The position numbers and the translations under genes were made by a program. A stretch of 43,446 bases of DNA, taken from the NCBI GenBank assembly GCA_031279015.1, contig JAITJI010000064.1:1-43446 (forward strand). Reading direction: 5' to 3'. The notes beneath the pieces were generated by a model. The model ran no database searches. It was not told where the DNA came from and was given only the letters and a program-made list of their open reading frames with translations. Source of the stretch: Spirochaetaceae bacterium. Its GTDB lineage: Bacteria > Spirochaetota > Spirochaetia > Treponematales > Breznakiellaceae. Below, piece by piece: positions 26,307 through 34,567 of this stretch (position 1 is its first letter; each line of letters starts with the position of its first letter).

Positions 26307-26750
26307 ATGAGAAACCAATCTATTGTATCATCCCGTTCCGGAATGTTTCCCCGGGGAATGGGATTTGTAATCGGTCTTTTTCTTATGGGGGCGATCCTGT
26401 CGGCCTGTGTTACCGGTCCCGTGGATATTCCCAATGATGCCAGCCCTGAAGAACTGATTCAGCGGGCCCAGGAGGCCTCCGACCGGAACCGCTTCAATCT
26501 GGCCCTCCGGTATTACGAGGCGATTCAGGAACGATTCCCCTCCAACATAGATTTTATCTGTGCGGCGGAATATGAAATCGCCTTCATTCACTACAAACAG
26601 AAGAAGTACGCCCAGGCCAGGGATGAGTTAAACGCCCTGCTCCACCGCTATGAGGGCCCCGACGCGGTGCTGCTCCCCGGTCAGTTCCGTGTGCTGGCTG
26701 AGATCGTCTTAAAACGGATTGGGGAGAAGCATAAGGAACCGGCAGGGTGA
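26307..26750 (+). CDS. Small lipoprotein with TPR-like repeats
   Basis: The product is 147 residues with a lipoprotein signal peptide: a hydrophobic stretch (about 18-33) ends in LSAC, making Cys34 the lipidated residue. Residues 44-140 are helical, with the TPR-like pattern NRFNLALRYYEAIQERFP and KKYAQARDELNALLHRY, resembling BamD-type assembly lipoproteins but much shorter. The ATG at 26307 lies next to the palindrome GTATACTGTATAC and has no clear SD; later Met codons at 26343 or 26358 are possible starts. It lies 12 bases after the Cys-motif gene. Confidence 0.75.
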   Translation: MRNQSIVSSRSGMFPRGMGFVIGLFLMGAILSACVTGPVDIPNDASPEELIQRAQEASDRNRFNLALRYYEAIQERFPSNIDFICAAEYEIAFIHYKQKKYAQARDELNALLHRYEGPDAVLLPGQFRVLAEIVLKRIGEKHKEPAG

Positions 26751-26805
26751 CCATCGAATAAGCATCAAGGGATCACCGGATAAACGGCGGGGATCCTGAA
26801 GGGTA

Positions 26806-26834
26806 TTGACAGGACGGGGAGAGATGTATAGTAT
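26806..26834 (+). promoter_or_regulatory. Promoter of the fatty acid synthesis operon
   Basis: TTGACA (26806-26811), 17 bases and TAGTAT (26829-26834) give a start near 26841, about 35 bases before the fabH ATG. The -35 is perfect. Confidence 0.65.
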
Positions 26835-26846
26835 CAATATGACAGA

Positions 26847-26863
26847 TTGACATATTTTGTCAA
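26847..26863. promoter_or_regulatory. Possible operator before fabH: TTGACA-N5-TGTCAA palindrome
   Basis: A perfect 6-bp inverted repeat lies between the predicted transcription start and the fabH ribosome binding site. An extra TGACA half-site lies at 26840-26844, giving three half-sites in 24 bases. A repressor bound here would control the whole fab-acc operon. The sequence does not clearly match the FapR or FabT consensus I know. Confidence 0.45.
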
Positions 26864-26874
26864 AAGGTATAGTA

Positions 26875-27903
26875 ATGGCTACAATAATAATCGCTACCGG
26901 GAGGGCAGTGCCTTCCCGGCGGGTTGGTAACAGTGAGCTTGCCCAACAAATAGATACCAGCGATGAGTGGATCCGGTCTCATACGGGGATCGGGGCGCGG
27001 CATATCGCCGGCGGGGAAACCGCCTGTAGCGATCTGGCCCTGGAAGCTGCCCGGGCGGCCCTGTCCATGGCCATCCAAGGGGGAATGATCCGGGAAAAAA
27101 CCCTGGAGGAACTGGCCCTGACGGTGGATATGATCATCCTGGCTAGCACAACGGCGGATTACATCGGTACCCCTTCAACGGCCTGTATCGTCCAGGACAA
27201 ACTGGGGGCCCGGAACGCCGGAGCCATGGATCTTACCGCGGCCTGTAGCGGTTTTATCTACGGCCTGGAGATCGCGGCGGGCCTGCTCGCCGTCGCTGCA
27301 GAGCGGCGGCGGATTCTGGTAATCGGCTCGGAGGTTCTCTCCCGGATTACCAACTGGAATGACCGGGGTACCTGTATCCTCTTTGGGGATGGCGCCGGGG
27401 CGGTGCTGGTGGAAAAAACCGCCGGTGAGGGGCCGGGACGGCGGGGACTCCTGCGGACCATCCTGGGAGCGGATGGTTCCGGCGCGGAGGATCTTATCAT
27501 CCGGCGGGGGGGGTCCCGGAATCCCTACCGGGCCGGTGAAACCGTGGATGAGCCCCCCCATGTAGAAATGAACGGCCGGGGAATCTACACCTTCGCGGTC
27601 AAGCGGGCAACAGAAACCATCGAGAGGCTTCTGCAGGCTGAAGGGATCACCATCAACGACGTAGACCGAATCGTCCCCCATCAGGCCAATGCCCGGATCG
27701 TGGCTACCGCAGGAAAACGGTTGGGAATTCCGGAGGAGAAGTTCTTCCTTAATATTGAAGAATACGCCAATACCTCCGCCGCATCGATCCCCATCGCCCT
27801 GGATGAACTCAACCGGAAGGGTGAACTGAGGGAGGGAAGCCTCATCATGACCATAGGATTCGGAGGCGGACTAACCTACGGAGGGAATCTGATACGATGG
27901 TAA
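26875..27903 (+). CDS. fabH: Beta-ketoacyl-ACP synthase III
   Basis: FabH condenses acetyl-CoA with malonyl-ACP to start fatty acid synthesis. The protein is 342 residues from ATG 26875. Catalytic Cys124 is in DLTAACSGF, followed by the His in VPHQANARI and the Asn in EYANTSAASIP. An extra segment near 68-85 (GGMIREKTLEELALTVD) lengthens it slightly. The frame is open to 26857, but the ATG at 26875 has AAAGG upstream and gives the family start. First gene of the ten-gene fab-acc operon; its stop overlaps fabD by seven bases. Confidence 0.95.
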   Translation: MATIIIATGRAVPSRRVGNSELAQQIDTSDEWIRSHTGIGARHIAGGETACSDLALEAARAALSMAIQGGMIREKTLEELALTVDMIILASTTADYIGTPSTACIVQDKLGARNAGAMDLTAACSGFIYGLEIAAGLLAVAAERRRILVIGSEVLSRITNWNDRGTCILFGDGAGAVLVEKTAGEGPGRRGLLRTILGADGSGAEDLIIRRGGSRNPYRAGETVDEPPHVEMNGRGIYTFAVKRATETIERLLQAEGITINDVDRIVPHQANARIVATAGKRLGIPEEKFFLNIEEYANTSAASIPIALDELNRKGELREGSLIMTIGFGGGLTYGGNLIRW

Positions 27904-28862
27904 AAATACTTGCGCCGGCCTTTCTCTTCCCCGGACAGGGGGCCCAATATCCCCGGATGGCCCTGGATCTTCTGGAAACCGGCAATGCCGGAGTGGAAGA
28001 ACTTTTTGCCCTGGCTTCGGATCTGATGGGTCAGGACATGGGGGCCTTCCTTGCGGATTCCGGTGAGGAAAAGCTCAGGCGGACCGATATAGCCCAACCC
28101 GTAGTTATCCTGGCCAATCTGGCGGCCGCCGCCTTTCTGCAGAGCCGGGGTATCCTGCCCAGGGCGGTTGCGGGCTTCAGCCTGGGAGAATATGCCGCCC
28201 TTGCCGCCGCCGGGATCATCGATAGGGCAGATTGCTTTGCCCTGGTGAAGGCCCGGGGTAAGGCCATGCAGGACTCGGCGGATCGCATCACCCGGGAAAG
28301 CGGGGATGCTGCTCCGGGAATGGCCGCGGTGATCGGCCTTGATCCCCACCGGGTGGAGGAGCTTACCGCCCAATGGGCCGCGGAGGGCCTTGCCGGGCTC
28401 TACTGCGCCAACTTCAACTCCCCAAGGCAGGTGGTGATTTCGGGTACCGCTCCCGCTTTGGCAGTTGCCGCGGAACGATTCAGGAAGGCTGGAGCCAAAC
28501 GGCTTGTCCGGCTTTCCGTGGCGGGGCCCTTCCACTCCCCCCTCATCGCCGATGCGGCGGAGGCCTTCAGGCCGGTACTGGAATCGGTACGCTTCAGGGA
28601 TCCCCGGATTCCCTTCTATTCAAATGTTTCGGGAGGACCCGTCAACTCCGGGGAAGAAGCAAAATGCCTGGCCCTCCGGCAGATCACCTCTCCGGTCCGC
28701 TGGACCGCAGAAGAGGCAGCCATAGCCGCCGCCGGTGTGGACGGATTACTGGAAACCGGCCCGGGCAGGGTGCTTCAGGGACTCTGGAAGGATTCCGGCC
28801 TCCCCCTCCCCTGCTGCGGGGCGGGAACCGTTGCGGATATTGAGACCCTCGCCGGGTCCTGA
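27897..28862 (+). CDS. fabD: Malonyl-CoA:ACP transacylase
   Basis: FabD transfers malonyl from CoA to the acyl carrier protein. The protein is 321 residues with FPGQGAQYP (11-19) near the N-terminus and the nucleophile Ser95 in AGFSLGEYAAL; the usual motif is GHSLGE, so Phe replaces His next to the nucleophile. The catalytic His is expected in VAGPFHSPL, which is present. ATG at 27897 overlaps the end of fabH. The variant residue is found in some other bacterial FabD proteins, so activity is expected. Confidence 0.93.
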   Translation: MVKILAPAFLFPGQGAQYPRMALDLLETGNAGVEELFALASDLMGQDMGAFLADSGEEKLRRTDIAQPVVILANLAAAAFLQSRGILPRAVAGFSLGEYAALAAAGIIDRADCFALVKARGKAMQDSADRITRESGDAAPGMAAVIGLDPHRVEELTAQWAAEGLAGLYCANFNSPRQVVISGTAPALAVAAERFRKAGAKRLVRLSVAGPFHSPLIADAAEAFRPVLESVRFRDPRIPFYSNVSGGPVNSGEEAKCLALRQITSPVRWTAEEAAIAAAGVDGLLETGPGRVLQGLWKDSGLPLPCCGAGTVADIETLAGS

Positions 28863-28873
28863 AAGGAGGATAC

Positions 28874-29608
28874 ATGCAACTGGAAAACAGGAAAGCCCTG
28901 GTTACCGGGGCATCCCGGGGTATAGGCCGGGCTATAGCGGAGTTGTTTATCGCCGAGGGCGCCGAAATTTGGGGACTCGGTACAAAGGAGCCGGAGGATC
29001 TTGCAGAGTGGGTTTCCCGGGCGGGGAGGAAATTCCGCTGGATCAGCGCCGATCTGGGAGATCTCCCCCGGGTGGAGGGGATCATCGAGGGAGCGATCAA
29101 AGAGGCCGGTGGTTTTGACATCCTTGTCAACAATGCGGGGATCACCAGGGACAACCTTTCCTTCCGGATGAGCCTTGGGGACTTTCAGAAGGTCCTGGAT
29201 GTGAACCTCACCGCCGCCTTCCTCATTGCCCGTGCGGTGGGGCGGGACATGATCCGCCGGCGGGAGGGCTCCATCATCAACATGTCCAGTGTGGTGGGAA
29301 TCCACGGAAACGGCGGTCAGGCCAACTATGCCGCCAGTAAGGCAGGCCTCATCGGCCTTACCAAGAGTCTGGCCGCAGAGGTGGCAAGCCGGGGGGTGCG
29401 GGTAAACGCCATCGCCCCCGGTTTCATCATCTCCGATATGACCAACGCCATGGGCGGGGATGCAAAGGCTGTCCTGCTGGAGCATATCCCCCTGAATCGG
29501 GCGGGGACCCCCGGAGACGTGGCAGACGCGGCCCTGTTCCTGGCCTCCGGCAGGGCCGCCTACATTACCGGACAGGTCCTTGCCGTAGACGGCGGGATGT
29601 TTATGTGA
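28874..29608 (+). CDS. fabG: 3-oxoacyl-ACP reductase
   Basis: FabG reduces beta-ketoacyl-ACP with NADPH. This 244-residue short-chain dehydrogenase has TGASRGIG (11-18) for cofactor binding, NNAG (86-89), and the catalytic Ser138 or Ser139 with Tyr152 and Lys156 in NYAASK. AAAGGAGG stands before the ATG. It lies between fabD and fabF in the operon, the usual place. Confidence 0.95.
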   Translation: MQLENRKALVTGASRGIGRAIAELFIAEGAEIWGLGTKEPEDLAEWVSRAGRKFRWISADLGDLPRVEGIIEGAIKEAGGFDILVNNAGITRDNLSFRMSLGDFQKVLDVNLTAAFLIARAVGRDMIRRREGSIINMSSVVGIHGNGGQANYAASKAGLIGLTKSLAAEVASRGVRVNAIAPGFIISDMTNAMGGDAKAVLLEHIPLNRAGTPGDVADAALFLASGRAAYITGQVLAVDGGMFM

Positions 29609-29623
29609 ATTGCGGAGGAACGG

Positions 29624-30925
29624 ATGAATAAAAAGGTTGTAGTTACCGGAATGGGGGTCATTTCTCCCATCGGCAATTCGGTGGAAACATTCAAAGAAGC
29701 CCTTGTGGCGGGAAAAAGCGGCATCGGGAGGATCGCCTGCTTTGACACCGGGGGCTTTGATGTACGGATCGCCGGTGAGGTAAGGGATTTTAATGCCACC
29801 GGCTGGATAGATAAAAAGGATGCCCGGAAAATGGCCCGGTTTACCCAGTTTGCCGTTGCCGCCACGGTCCAGGCCCTGGAACAGGCGGAGATCCTGGATT
29901 CAGGTAATGGCCGCGGAAACCCGGCCGCGGAAGCCGGTGGAGGGACAGGCCGGCGTATACGGGGGAACCCCGAACGGACCGGCATCGTCCTGGGAAACGG
30001 AATCGGCGGATACGAGATAGTGACGGAATCCTTCAAAAAGCTCTTCGACAACGGTCCCCGGCGTATGCTGCCCCTGACGATCCCCCTGATGATCGGAAAT
30101 GAGGCTTCGGGAAACATCTCCATGCTCTTTGGAGTCAGGGGTCCCGCCTACACCCAGGTAACGGCCTGCGCCTCAGGAACCGATGCCCTGGGCCACGCCC
30201 TGGACCTTATCCGGTCCGGACGCTGCGATGTGGTTATCTCCGGGGGGACGGAGGCCTGCATCGTCCCCTTTGCCATCGGAGGCTTTCAGATGCTCAAGGC
30301 CCTGTCGGTTAAGTACAACGATGAACCGGAGCGGGCGAGCCGTCCCTTTGACGCCGGCAGGGATGGTTTTGTCCTGGGAGAGGCCGCGGGGATCCTGGTT
30401 CTGGAAGACGAAGATCACGCGAAAAACCGGGGAGCCCGAATCCTTGCAGAATTTGCGGGCTACGGCGCCACCGCCGACGCATATCACATCACCGCCCCGG
30501 ACCCCGGAGGAGAAGGAGGCGGCCGGGCCATCAAACTCGCCCTGGCCGATGCGGGGCTGCGGCCGGAGGAACTGCAATACTACAATGCCCACGGTACTTC
30601 CACGGAGATCAACGATCCCACGGAAACCCGGATGATCAAAAACGCCTTTGGGGACCACGCCTATAAGCTCAAGGTCTCCAGCATCAAGAGTATGACCGGC
30701 CACTGCATCGCCGGTTCCGGCGGCCTTGAAGCCATCGCCTCGATTCTCGCTATCCGGGAAGGTTTCTTCCCCCCTACCATCAACCTGGACAATCCCGACC
30801 CCGCCTGCGATCTGGACTATGTGCCCAACAGAGTCCAGTACGGGGACATCAACGCCGCCGCCTCGGGCTCCCTCGGTTTTGGAGGACACAACGGGGTGGT
30901 GGTATTCAGAAAATACAAGGCATAA
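29624..30925 (+). CDS. fabF: Beta-ketoacyl-ACP synthase II
   Basis: FabF elongates acyl-ACP with malonyl-ACP. The protein is 433 residues with catalytic Cys182 in TACASGTDALG, the first His in NAHGTSTEINDPTE and the second in GHCIAGSGG. It is about 20 residues longer than typical FabF; the extra length is a Gly/Arg-rich segment near 92-117. This falls in the region that in FabF lies on the surface, so it probably does not affect catalysis. A purine-rich GCGGAGGAACGG precedes the ATG. Confidence 0.95.
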   Translation: MNKKVVVTGMGVISPIGNSVETFKEALVAGKSGIGRIACFDTGGFDVRIAGEVRDFNATGWIDKKDARKMARFTQFAVAATVQALEQAEILDSGNGRGNPAAEAGGGTGRRIRGNPERTGIVLGNGIGGYEIVTESFKKLFDNGPRRMLPLTIPLMIGNEASGNISMLFGVRGPAYTQVTACASGTDALGHALDLIRSGRCDVVISGGTEACIVPFAIGGFQMLKALSVKYNDEPERASRPFDAGRDGFVLGEAAGILVLEDEDHAKNRGARILAEFAGYGATADAYHITAPDPGGEGGGRAIKLALADAGLRPEELQYYNAHGTSTEINDPTETRMIKNAFGDHAYKLKVSSIKSMTGHCIAGSGGLEAIASILAIREGFFPPTINLDNPDPACDLDYVPNRVQYGDINAAASGSLGFGGHNGVVVFRKYKA

Positions 30926-30946
30926 AATGATAGATATGGAGCAAGA

Positions 30947-31372
30947 ATGGAAAATACTGAAATAACAGCCCTGCTGCCCCACCGGGATCCCTTCCTCTTT
31001 GTGGATGAGATCCTCCGGGCAGACCGGGAGGAGATCCGGGCCCGTCATGTTTTTACGGAAGGAGCATTCTTTTTCCGGGGTCACTTCCCCCGGTACCCGG
31101 TGGTACCCGGGGTGATCCTCATAGAGACCATGGCCCAGTCCGGCGGGGCGGGCCTGCGTAAGCTGGGACTCTTAGAGGGAGACGCCCTCTTTTTCCTGGC
31201 CTCGGTAGACAAGGTTAAATTCCGCCGTCAGGTACGGCCGGGAGAAGAGCTCCGGTCGGAAATACGGAATCTGCGGGTATCCTCCTCGGCAATCAGACAG
31301 GCCGGTAAGGCCTATGTGGGGGATGAACTCGCCGCCGAAGCCGAATGGCTCTGTCTGATAAAAAGGCAATAA
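30947..31372 (+). CDS. fabZ: 3-hydroxyacyl-ACP dehydratase
   Basis: FabZ dehydrates beta-hydroxyacyl-ACP. The protein is 141 residues, with LPHRDPFLFVDEI (10-22) and the hot-dog active-site sequence GHFPRYPVVPGVILIETMAQ near 46-65, which supplies the catalytic His and Glu. There is no FabA-type isomerase gene in the operon. CAAGA is the only weak ribosome binding site visible, so it may depend on coupling to fabF 21 bases upstream. Confidence 0.93.
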   Translation: MENTEITALLPHRDPFLFVDEILRADREEIRARHVFTEGAFFFRGHFPRYPVVPGVILIETMAQSGGAGLRKLGLLEGDALFFLASVDKVKFRRQVRPGEELRSEIRNLRVSSSAIRQAGKAYVGDELAAEAEWLCLIKRQ

Positions 31373-31385
31373 GGAGAAACACCGC

Positions 31386-32660
31386 ATGATAATCAAACCC
31401 ATGATCCGCAATAACGTCTGTCTCAACAGCCACCCCGGGGGCTGCGCCCGGGTGGTACGCCGGCAGATAGCATACATACGGAACAATCCCGGCGGAATGG
31501 TCCCGGGGAAGGGGAAACCCCGGCTCGTCCTCGTGATCGGTTGTTCCACAGGCTACGGTTTGGCAAGCCGTATAGCCGCCGCTTTAGGATACGGGGCCGC
31601 CACGGTGGGGATCTCCCTGGAAAAACCCGGTTCCGCCGCTAAACCCGGAACCCCGGGCTGGTACAACAACCTCTGCTTTGAGGCGGAAGCCGCCAGGGCG
31701 GGGATCCCCGCAAAAACCCTGGACGGGGACGCCTTTTCCGACGCCCTAAAGGAACGGACCATTGCGGCCATCCGGGAATCCGGAAACGCCCTTGCAGGGC
31801 CGGCGGGGATGCCCCCCCCAAAGATAGATCTGATCGTCTACTCCCTGGCCTCGCCGGTCCGGACCGACCCCCTGGACGGGGTGATGTACCGGTCGGTGAT
31901 AAAACCAATCGGCGCCCCCTATTCCGGCAGAACCGTCGATATGTTCAGCGGGAAGCTCAGTACCGGCAGCGTAGAGCCCGCCACGGATGCGGAGATCGCC
32001 GCCACGGTCAAGGTCATGGGGGGTGAAGACTGGGAACGGTGGATCGACATCCTGGCGGAAGCGGATCTCCTCTCCCCGGAGACCAGGACCGTGGCCTATA
32101 CCTACCTGGGGCCTTCCCTCTCCTGGGCCATATACAAAAATGGTACCATCGGCCGGGCCAAGGAAGACCTGGAACGGGCCGCCGGGGCGATCAATGAAAA
32201 ACTCACCCGTGCCTTGGGGAAGGACCAGGGTAGATTCGCCTGGGTTTCGGTGAACAAGGCCCTGGTTACCCGGGCCAGCGCGGTGATTCCCATCATCCCC
32301 TTCTACGTATCCTGCCTCTTCAAGGTGATGAAGGAAAAAGGCCTCCATGAAGGCTGCATCGAACAGATCCTCCGGCTCTACCGGGACCGGCTCTACCGGG
32401 AGGACGGCGGCGGAGTCCCCACGGACAGCGAAGGCCGGATCCGTCTTGACGATTGGGAGATGCGGGAGGATGTCCAGAGGGAGGTCATGGAGCGGATGGA
32501 ACAGGCAAAGGATGAAAACATCGCCCTCCTCGCCGATGTGGAAGGGTTCAGGCACGATTTTCTTGAAGTCCACGGATTTGATGTACCGGGTATTGATTAT
32601 GAAGCCGGCATCGATCCGTCGGGGATACTTCCGGAAGATCCGGTGGAGCGGCAGGAATGA
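31386..32660 (+). CDS. fabV: FabV-type trans-2-enoyl-ACP/CoA reductase (TER family)
   Basis: The enzyme reduces trans-2-enoyl-ACP or -CoA with NADH. The protein is 424 residues, the usual FabV/TER length, much longer than FabI. The nucleotide loop VIGCSTGYGLASR is at 50-62, YSLASPVRTDP at 152-162, and the active-site Y-x8-K pair is Tyr250 and Lys259 in IYKNGTIGRAK. Many blocks match the characterised T. denticola reductase as I recall it. Placed between fabZ and accB, it is the only enoyl reductase in the operon, so its role here is probably fatty acid synthesis rather than butyrate fermentation. FabV enzymes are typically resistant to triclosan. Confidence 0.95.
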   Translation: MIIKPMIRNNVCLNSHPGGCARVVRRQIAYIRNNPGGMVPGKGKPRLVLVIGCSTGYGLASRIAAALGYGAATVGISLEKPGSAAKPGTPGWYNNLCFEAEAARAGIPAKTLDGDAFSDALKERTIAAIRESGNALAGPAGMPPPKIDLIVYSLASPVRTDPLDGVMYRSVIKPIGAPYSGRTVDMFSGKLSTGSVEPATDAEIAATVKVMGGEDWERWIDILAEADLLSPETRTVAYTYLGPSLSWAIYKNGTIGRAKEDLERAAGAINEKLTRALGKDQGRFAWVSVNKALVTRASAVIPIIPFYVSCLFKVMKEKGLHEGCIEQILRLYRDRLYREDGGGVPTDSEGRIRLDDWEMREDVQREVMERMEQAKDENIALLADVEGFRHDFLEVHGFDVPGIDYEAGIDPSGILPEDPVERQE

Positions 32661-33166
32661 ACACGGACCTGATCCTCGCCATCCTGGACAAATTCAGCGC
32701 CGGAGAAACGGCGGAACTCATCTTCCGGGACGAGGGCCTGGAACTGACCCTGCGGAAGGAAAGCGCCCTCCGTTCCGTCCCGGCGGCCGCTCCTGTCCCC
32801 CGGCAGGATCCCTCCTCCCCAAAAACCGTTCCCGGAACCGTACCGGAGGCAGGCGCTGTTCCCCCCTTCCCGCCGGTCCACCTGGGACTCCCCAGCAGCC
32901 GGGCGGCTGAAACCGGGGGCGATAGGGGAGAAACTATCGCAAGCCCCATCGTGGCAGTCTTCTACCCTTCCCCGCAGCCCGGCGCCCCCGCCTTTGTGAG
33001 TTCCGGTTCCCGGGTCAAAACCGGGGACACCCTCTGTATCCTTGAGGCCATGAAGATGATGAATCACCTGGAGGCGGAATTTGACTGTGAGATCCTCCGG
33101 GTCCTGCCCTCCGGCGGGGACATGGTGGAATACGGCCAGCCCCTCTTTGAGGTAAAACGGCTGTAG
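32657..33166 (+). CDS. accB: Acetyl-CoA carboxylase biotin carboxyl carrier protein
   Basis: AccB carries carboxybiotin between the two half reactions. The protein is 169 residues: a short N-terminal helical part, a Pro/Ala-rich flexible linker (about 40-92) and the biotinyl domain (about 95-169), with the biotinylated Lys133 in EAMKMM. The start ATG overlaps the fabV stop (ATGA). Biotin would be attached by the BirA at 16284-17132. Confidence 0.95.
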   Translation: MNTDLILAILDKFSAGETAELIFRDEGLELTLRKESALRSVPAAAPVPRQDPSSPKTVPGTVPEAGAVPPFPPVHLGLPSSRAAETGGDRGETIASPIVAVFYPSPQPGAPAFVSSGSRVKTGDTLCILEAMKMMNHLEAEFDCEILRVLPSGGDMVEYGQPLFEVKRL

Positions 33167-33175
33167 GGGGATCTG

Positions 33176-34567
33176 TTGAACAAACAAAAGGGGATTCGGA
33201 GGCTCCTCATTGCCAACCGGGGGGAAATTGCGGTGCGAATCATCAGAACCTGCCGGGAGATGGGAATAGAAACGACGGCGGTCTACTCCACTGTAGACAG
33301 AGACTGTCTCCATGTCAAACTGGCAGACCGGGCGGTGTGTATCGGACCCGCCCCTTCGGCCCAAAGCTACCTCAACAGCAATAATATCATCATGGCGGCC
33401 CTGCGGACAGGTTGTGAAGCCATCCATCCCGGCGTAGGGTTCCTCTCGGAAAATCCCGGTTTTGCCCGGCAGGTAACGGAGCAGGGCCTTATCTTTATCG
33501 GCCCCTCTGCGGAAACCATCGAACTCCTTGGGGATAAGGTTGCCGCGCGGAATACGGCGAAGCGTTTTGGCCTTCCGGTTACCCCGGGCTCAGGGGGTCC
33601 GGTGGAGGGTATCGCCGCCGCCAGGAAGGCCGTAGCGCCCCTGGGCTTCCCGGTGATCATCAAGGCCGCAGCGGGGGGTGGCGGCAAGGGGATGCGGATC
33701 GTCCGATCCCCCGAAACCCTTGAGGAGAATCTCGCCCTGGCAAGCCGGGAGGCCCTGGCCAACTTCGCCAACGGTACGGTTTTTATCGAACGGTATCTGG
33801 AGAATCCCCGGCATGTGGAACTCCAGATCCTCGCCGACGGCAGAGGCAGCGTGGCCATCCTGGGAGAACGGGACTGTTCGATACAGAAAAACCATCAAAA
33901 GCTCATCGAGGAAAGCCCCTCCCCGGGGGTAAGGGGGGATATGCGGGAAAAGATGATCCGGGGAGCGGCGGAACTCTTCCGGGAACTCAAGTACCGGGGA
34001 GCGGGAACCATCGAATTCCTTGTGGAGGGGGACGCCTTTTACTTTATGGAGGTGAACACCCGCATCCAGGTTGAACATCCGGTCACCGAAGCGGTTACCG
34101 GCGCCGACATTGTCCGGGAACAGCTCCTCTGCTGTACCGAAGGCCGGATGGAGATAGGTCCCGGTACGGCGGAGATCCGGGGCTGGGCCATGGAATGCCG
34201 GATCAACGCCCTCAGCCCCGGCAGGATCACCCGGCTGGAGATCCCCGGCGGCCCCGGAGTCAGGTTTGATTCCTTTTTGTATACCGGCTGCAAGGTCCCC
34301 CCCAACTACGATTCCATGACAGGGAAGCTCATCGTCCACGGCGGTACCCGGGAGGGAGCCATCGCCCGGATGGATCGGGCCCTGTCGGAACTGACCATCG
34401 AAGGGATCAGGACGAACCAGGCCCAGCAGCGGTGGATCATCCGGGACCCCCTGTTCCGTTCCGGTTCCTTTGGAACATCCTATTACGGCGAAATCGCCGG
34501 GGAGGCTGAACGTGCGGAGGCTGAACGTGCGGAGGCTGAACATGCGGAGGCTGAACATGCCCCTTGA
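33176..34567 (+). CDS. accC: Acetyl-CoA carboxylase biotin carboxylase subunit, with repeat-encoded tail
   Basis: AccC carboxylates biotin using ATP and bicarbonate. The protein is 463 residues, an ATP-grasp enzyme with LLIANRGEIAVRIIRT at the N-terminus, the Gly-rich KAAAGGGGKGMRI near 164-176, and the EVNTRIQVEHPVTE segment near 290-303. The start is TTG at 33176 with AGGGGG upstream. The last ~20 residues are a repeat ([20 protein letters not shown]) not seen in other AccC proteins that I know. This tail is encoded by the 15-bp array that also supplies the accD start signals. Confidence 0.95.
   Translation: MNKQKGIRRLLIANRGEIAVRIIRTCREMGIETTAVYSTVDRDCLHVKLADRAVCIGPAPSAQSYLNSNNIIMAALRTGCEAIHPGVGFLSENPGFARQVTEQGLIFIGPSAETIELLGDKVAARNTAKRFGLPVTPGSGGPVEGIAAARKAVAPLGFPVIIKAAAGGGGKGMRIVRSPETLEENLALASREALANFANGTVFIERYLENPRHVELQILADGRGSVAILGERDCSIQKNHQKLIEESPSPGVRGDMREKMIRGAAELFRELKYRGAGTIEFLVEGDAFYFMEVNTRIQVEHPVTEAVTGADIVREQLLCCTEGRMEIGPGTAEIRGWAMECRINALSPGRITRLEIPGGPGVRFDSFLYTGCKVPPNYDSMTGKLIVHGGTREGAIARMDRALSELTIEGIRTNQAQQRWIIRDPLFRSGSFGTSYYGEIAGEAERAEAERAEAEHAEAEHAP
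34501..34560 (+). repeat. 15-bp tandem repeat of ribosome binding sites and start codons at accC/accD
   Basis: Four copies of GGAGGCTGAACRTGC (R = G in copies 1-2 and A in copies 3-4) run from 34501 to 34560, otherwise identical. Each copy has GGAGG, a six-base spacer and a start codon in the accD frame: GTG 34512, GTG 34527, ATG 34542, ATG 34557. In the accC frame the same bases give five-residue units. Because the unit is 15 bp, gain or loss of a copy keeps both frames open. Confidence 0.92.
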
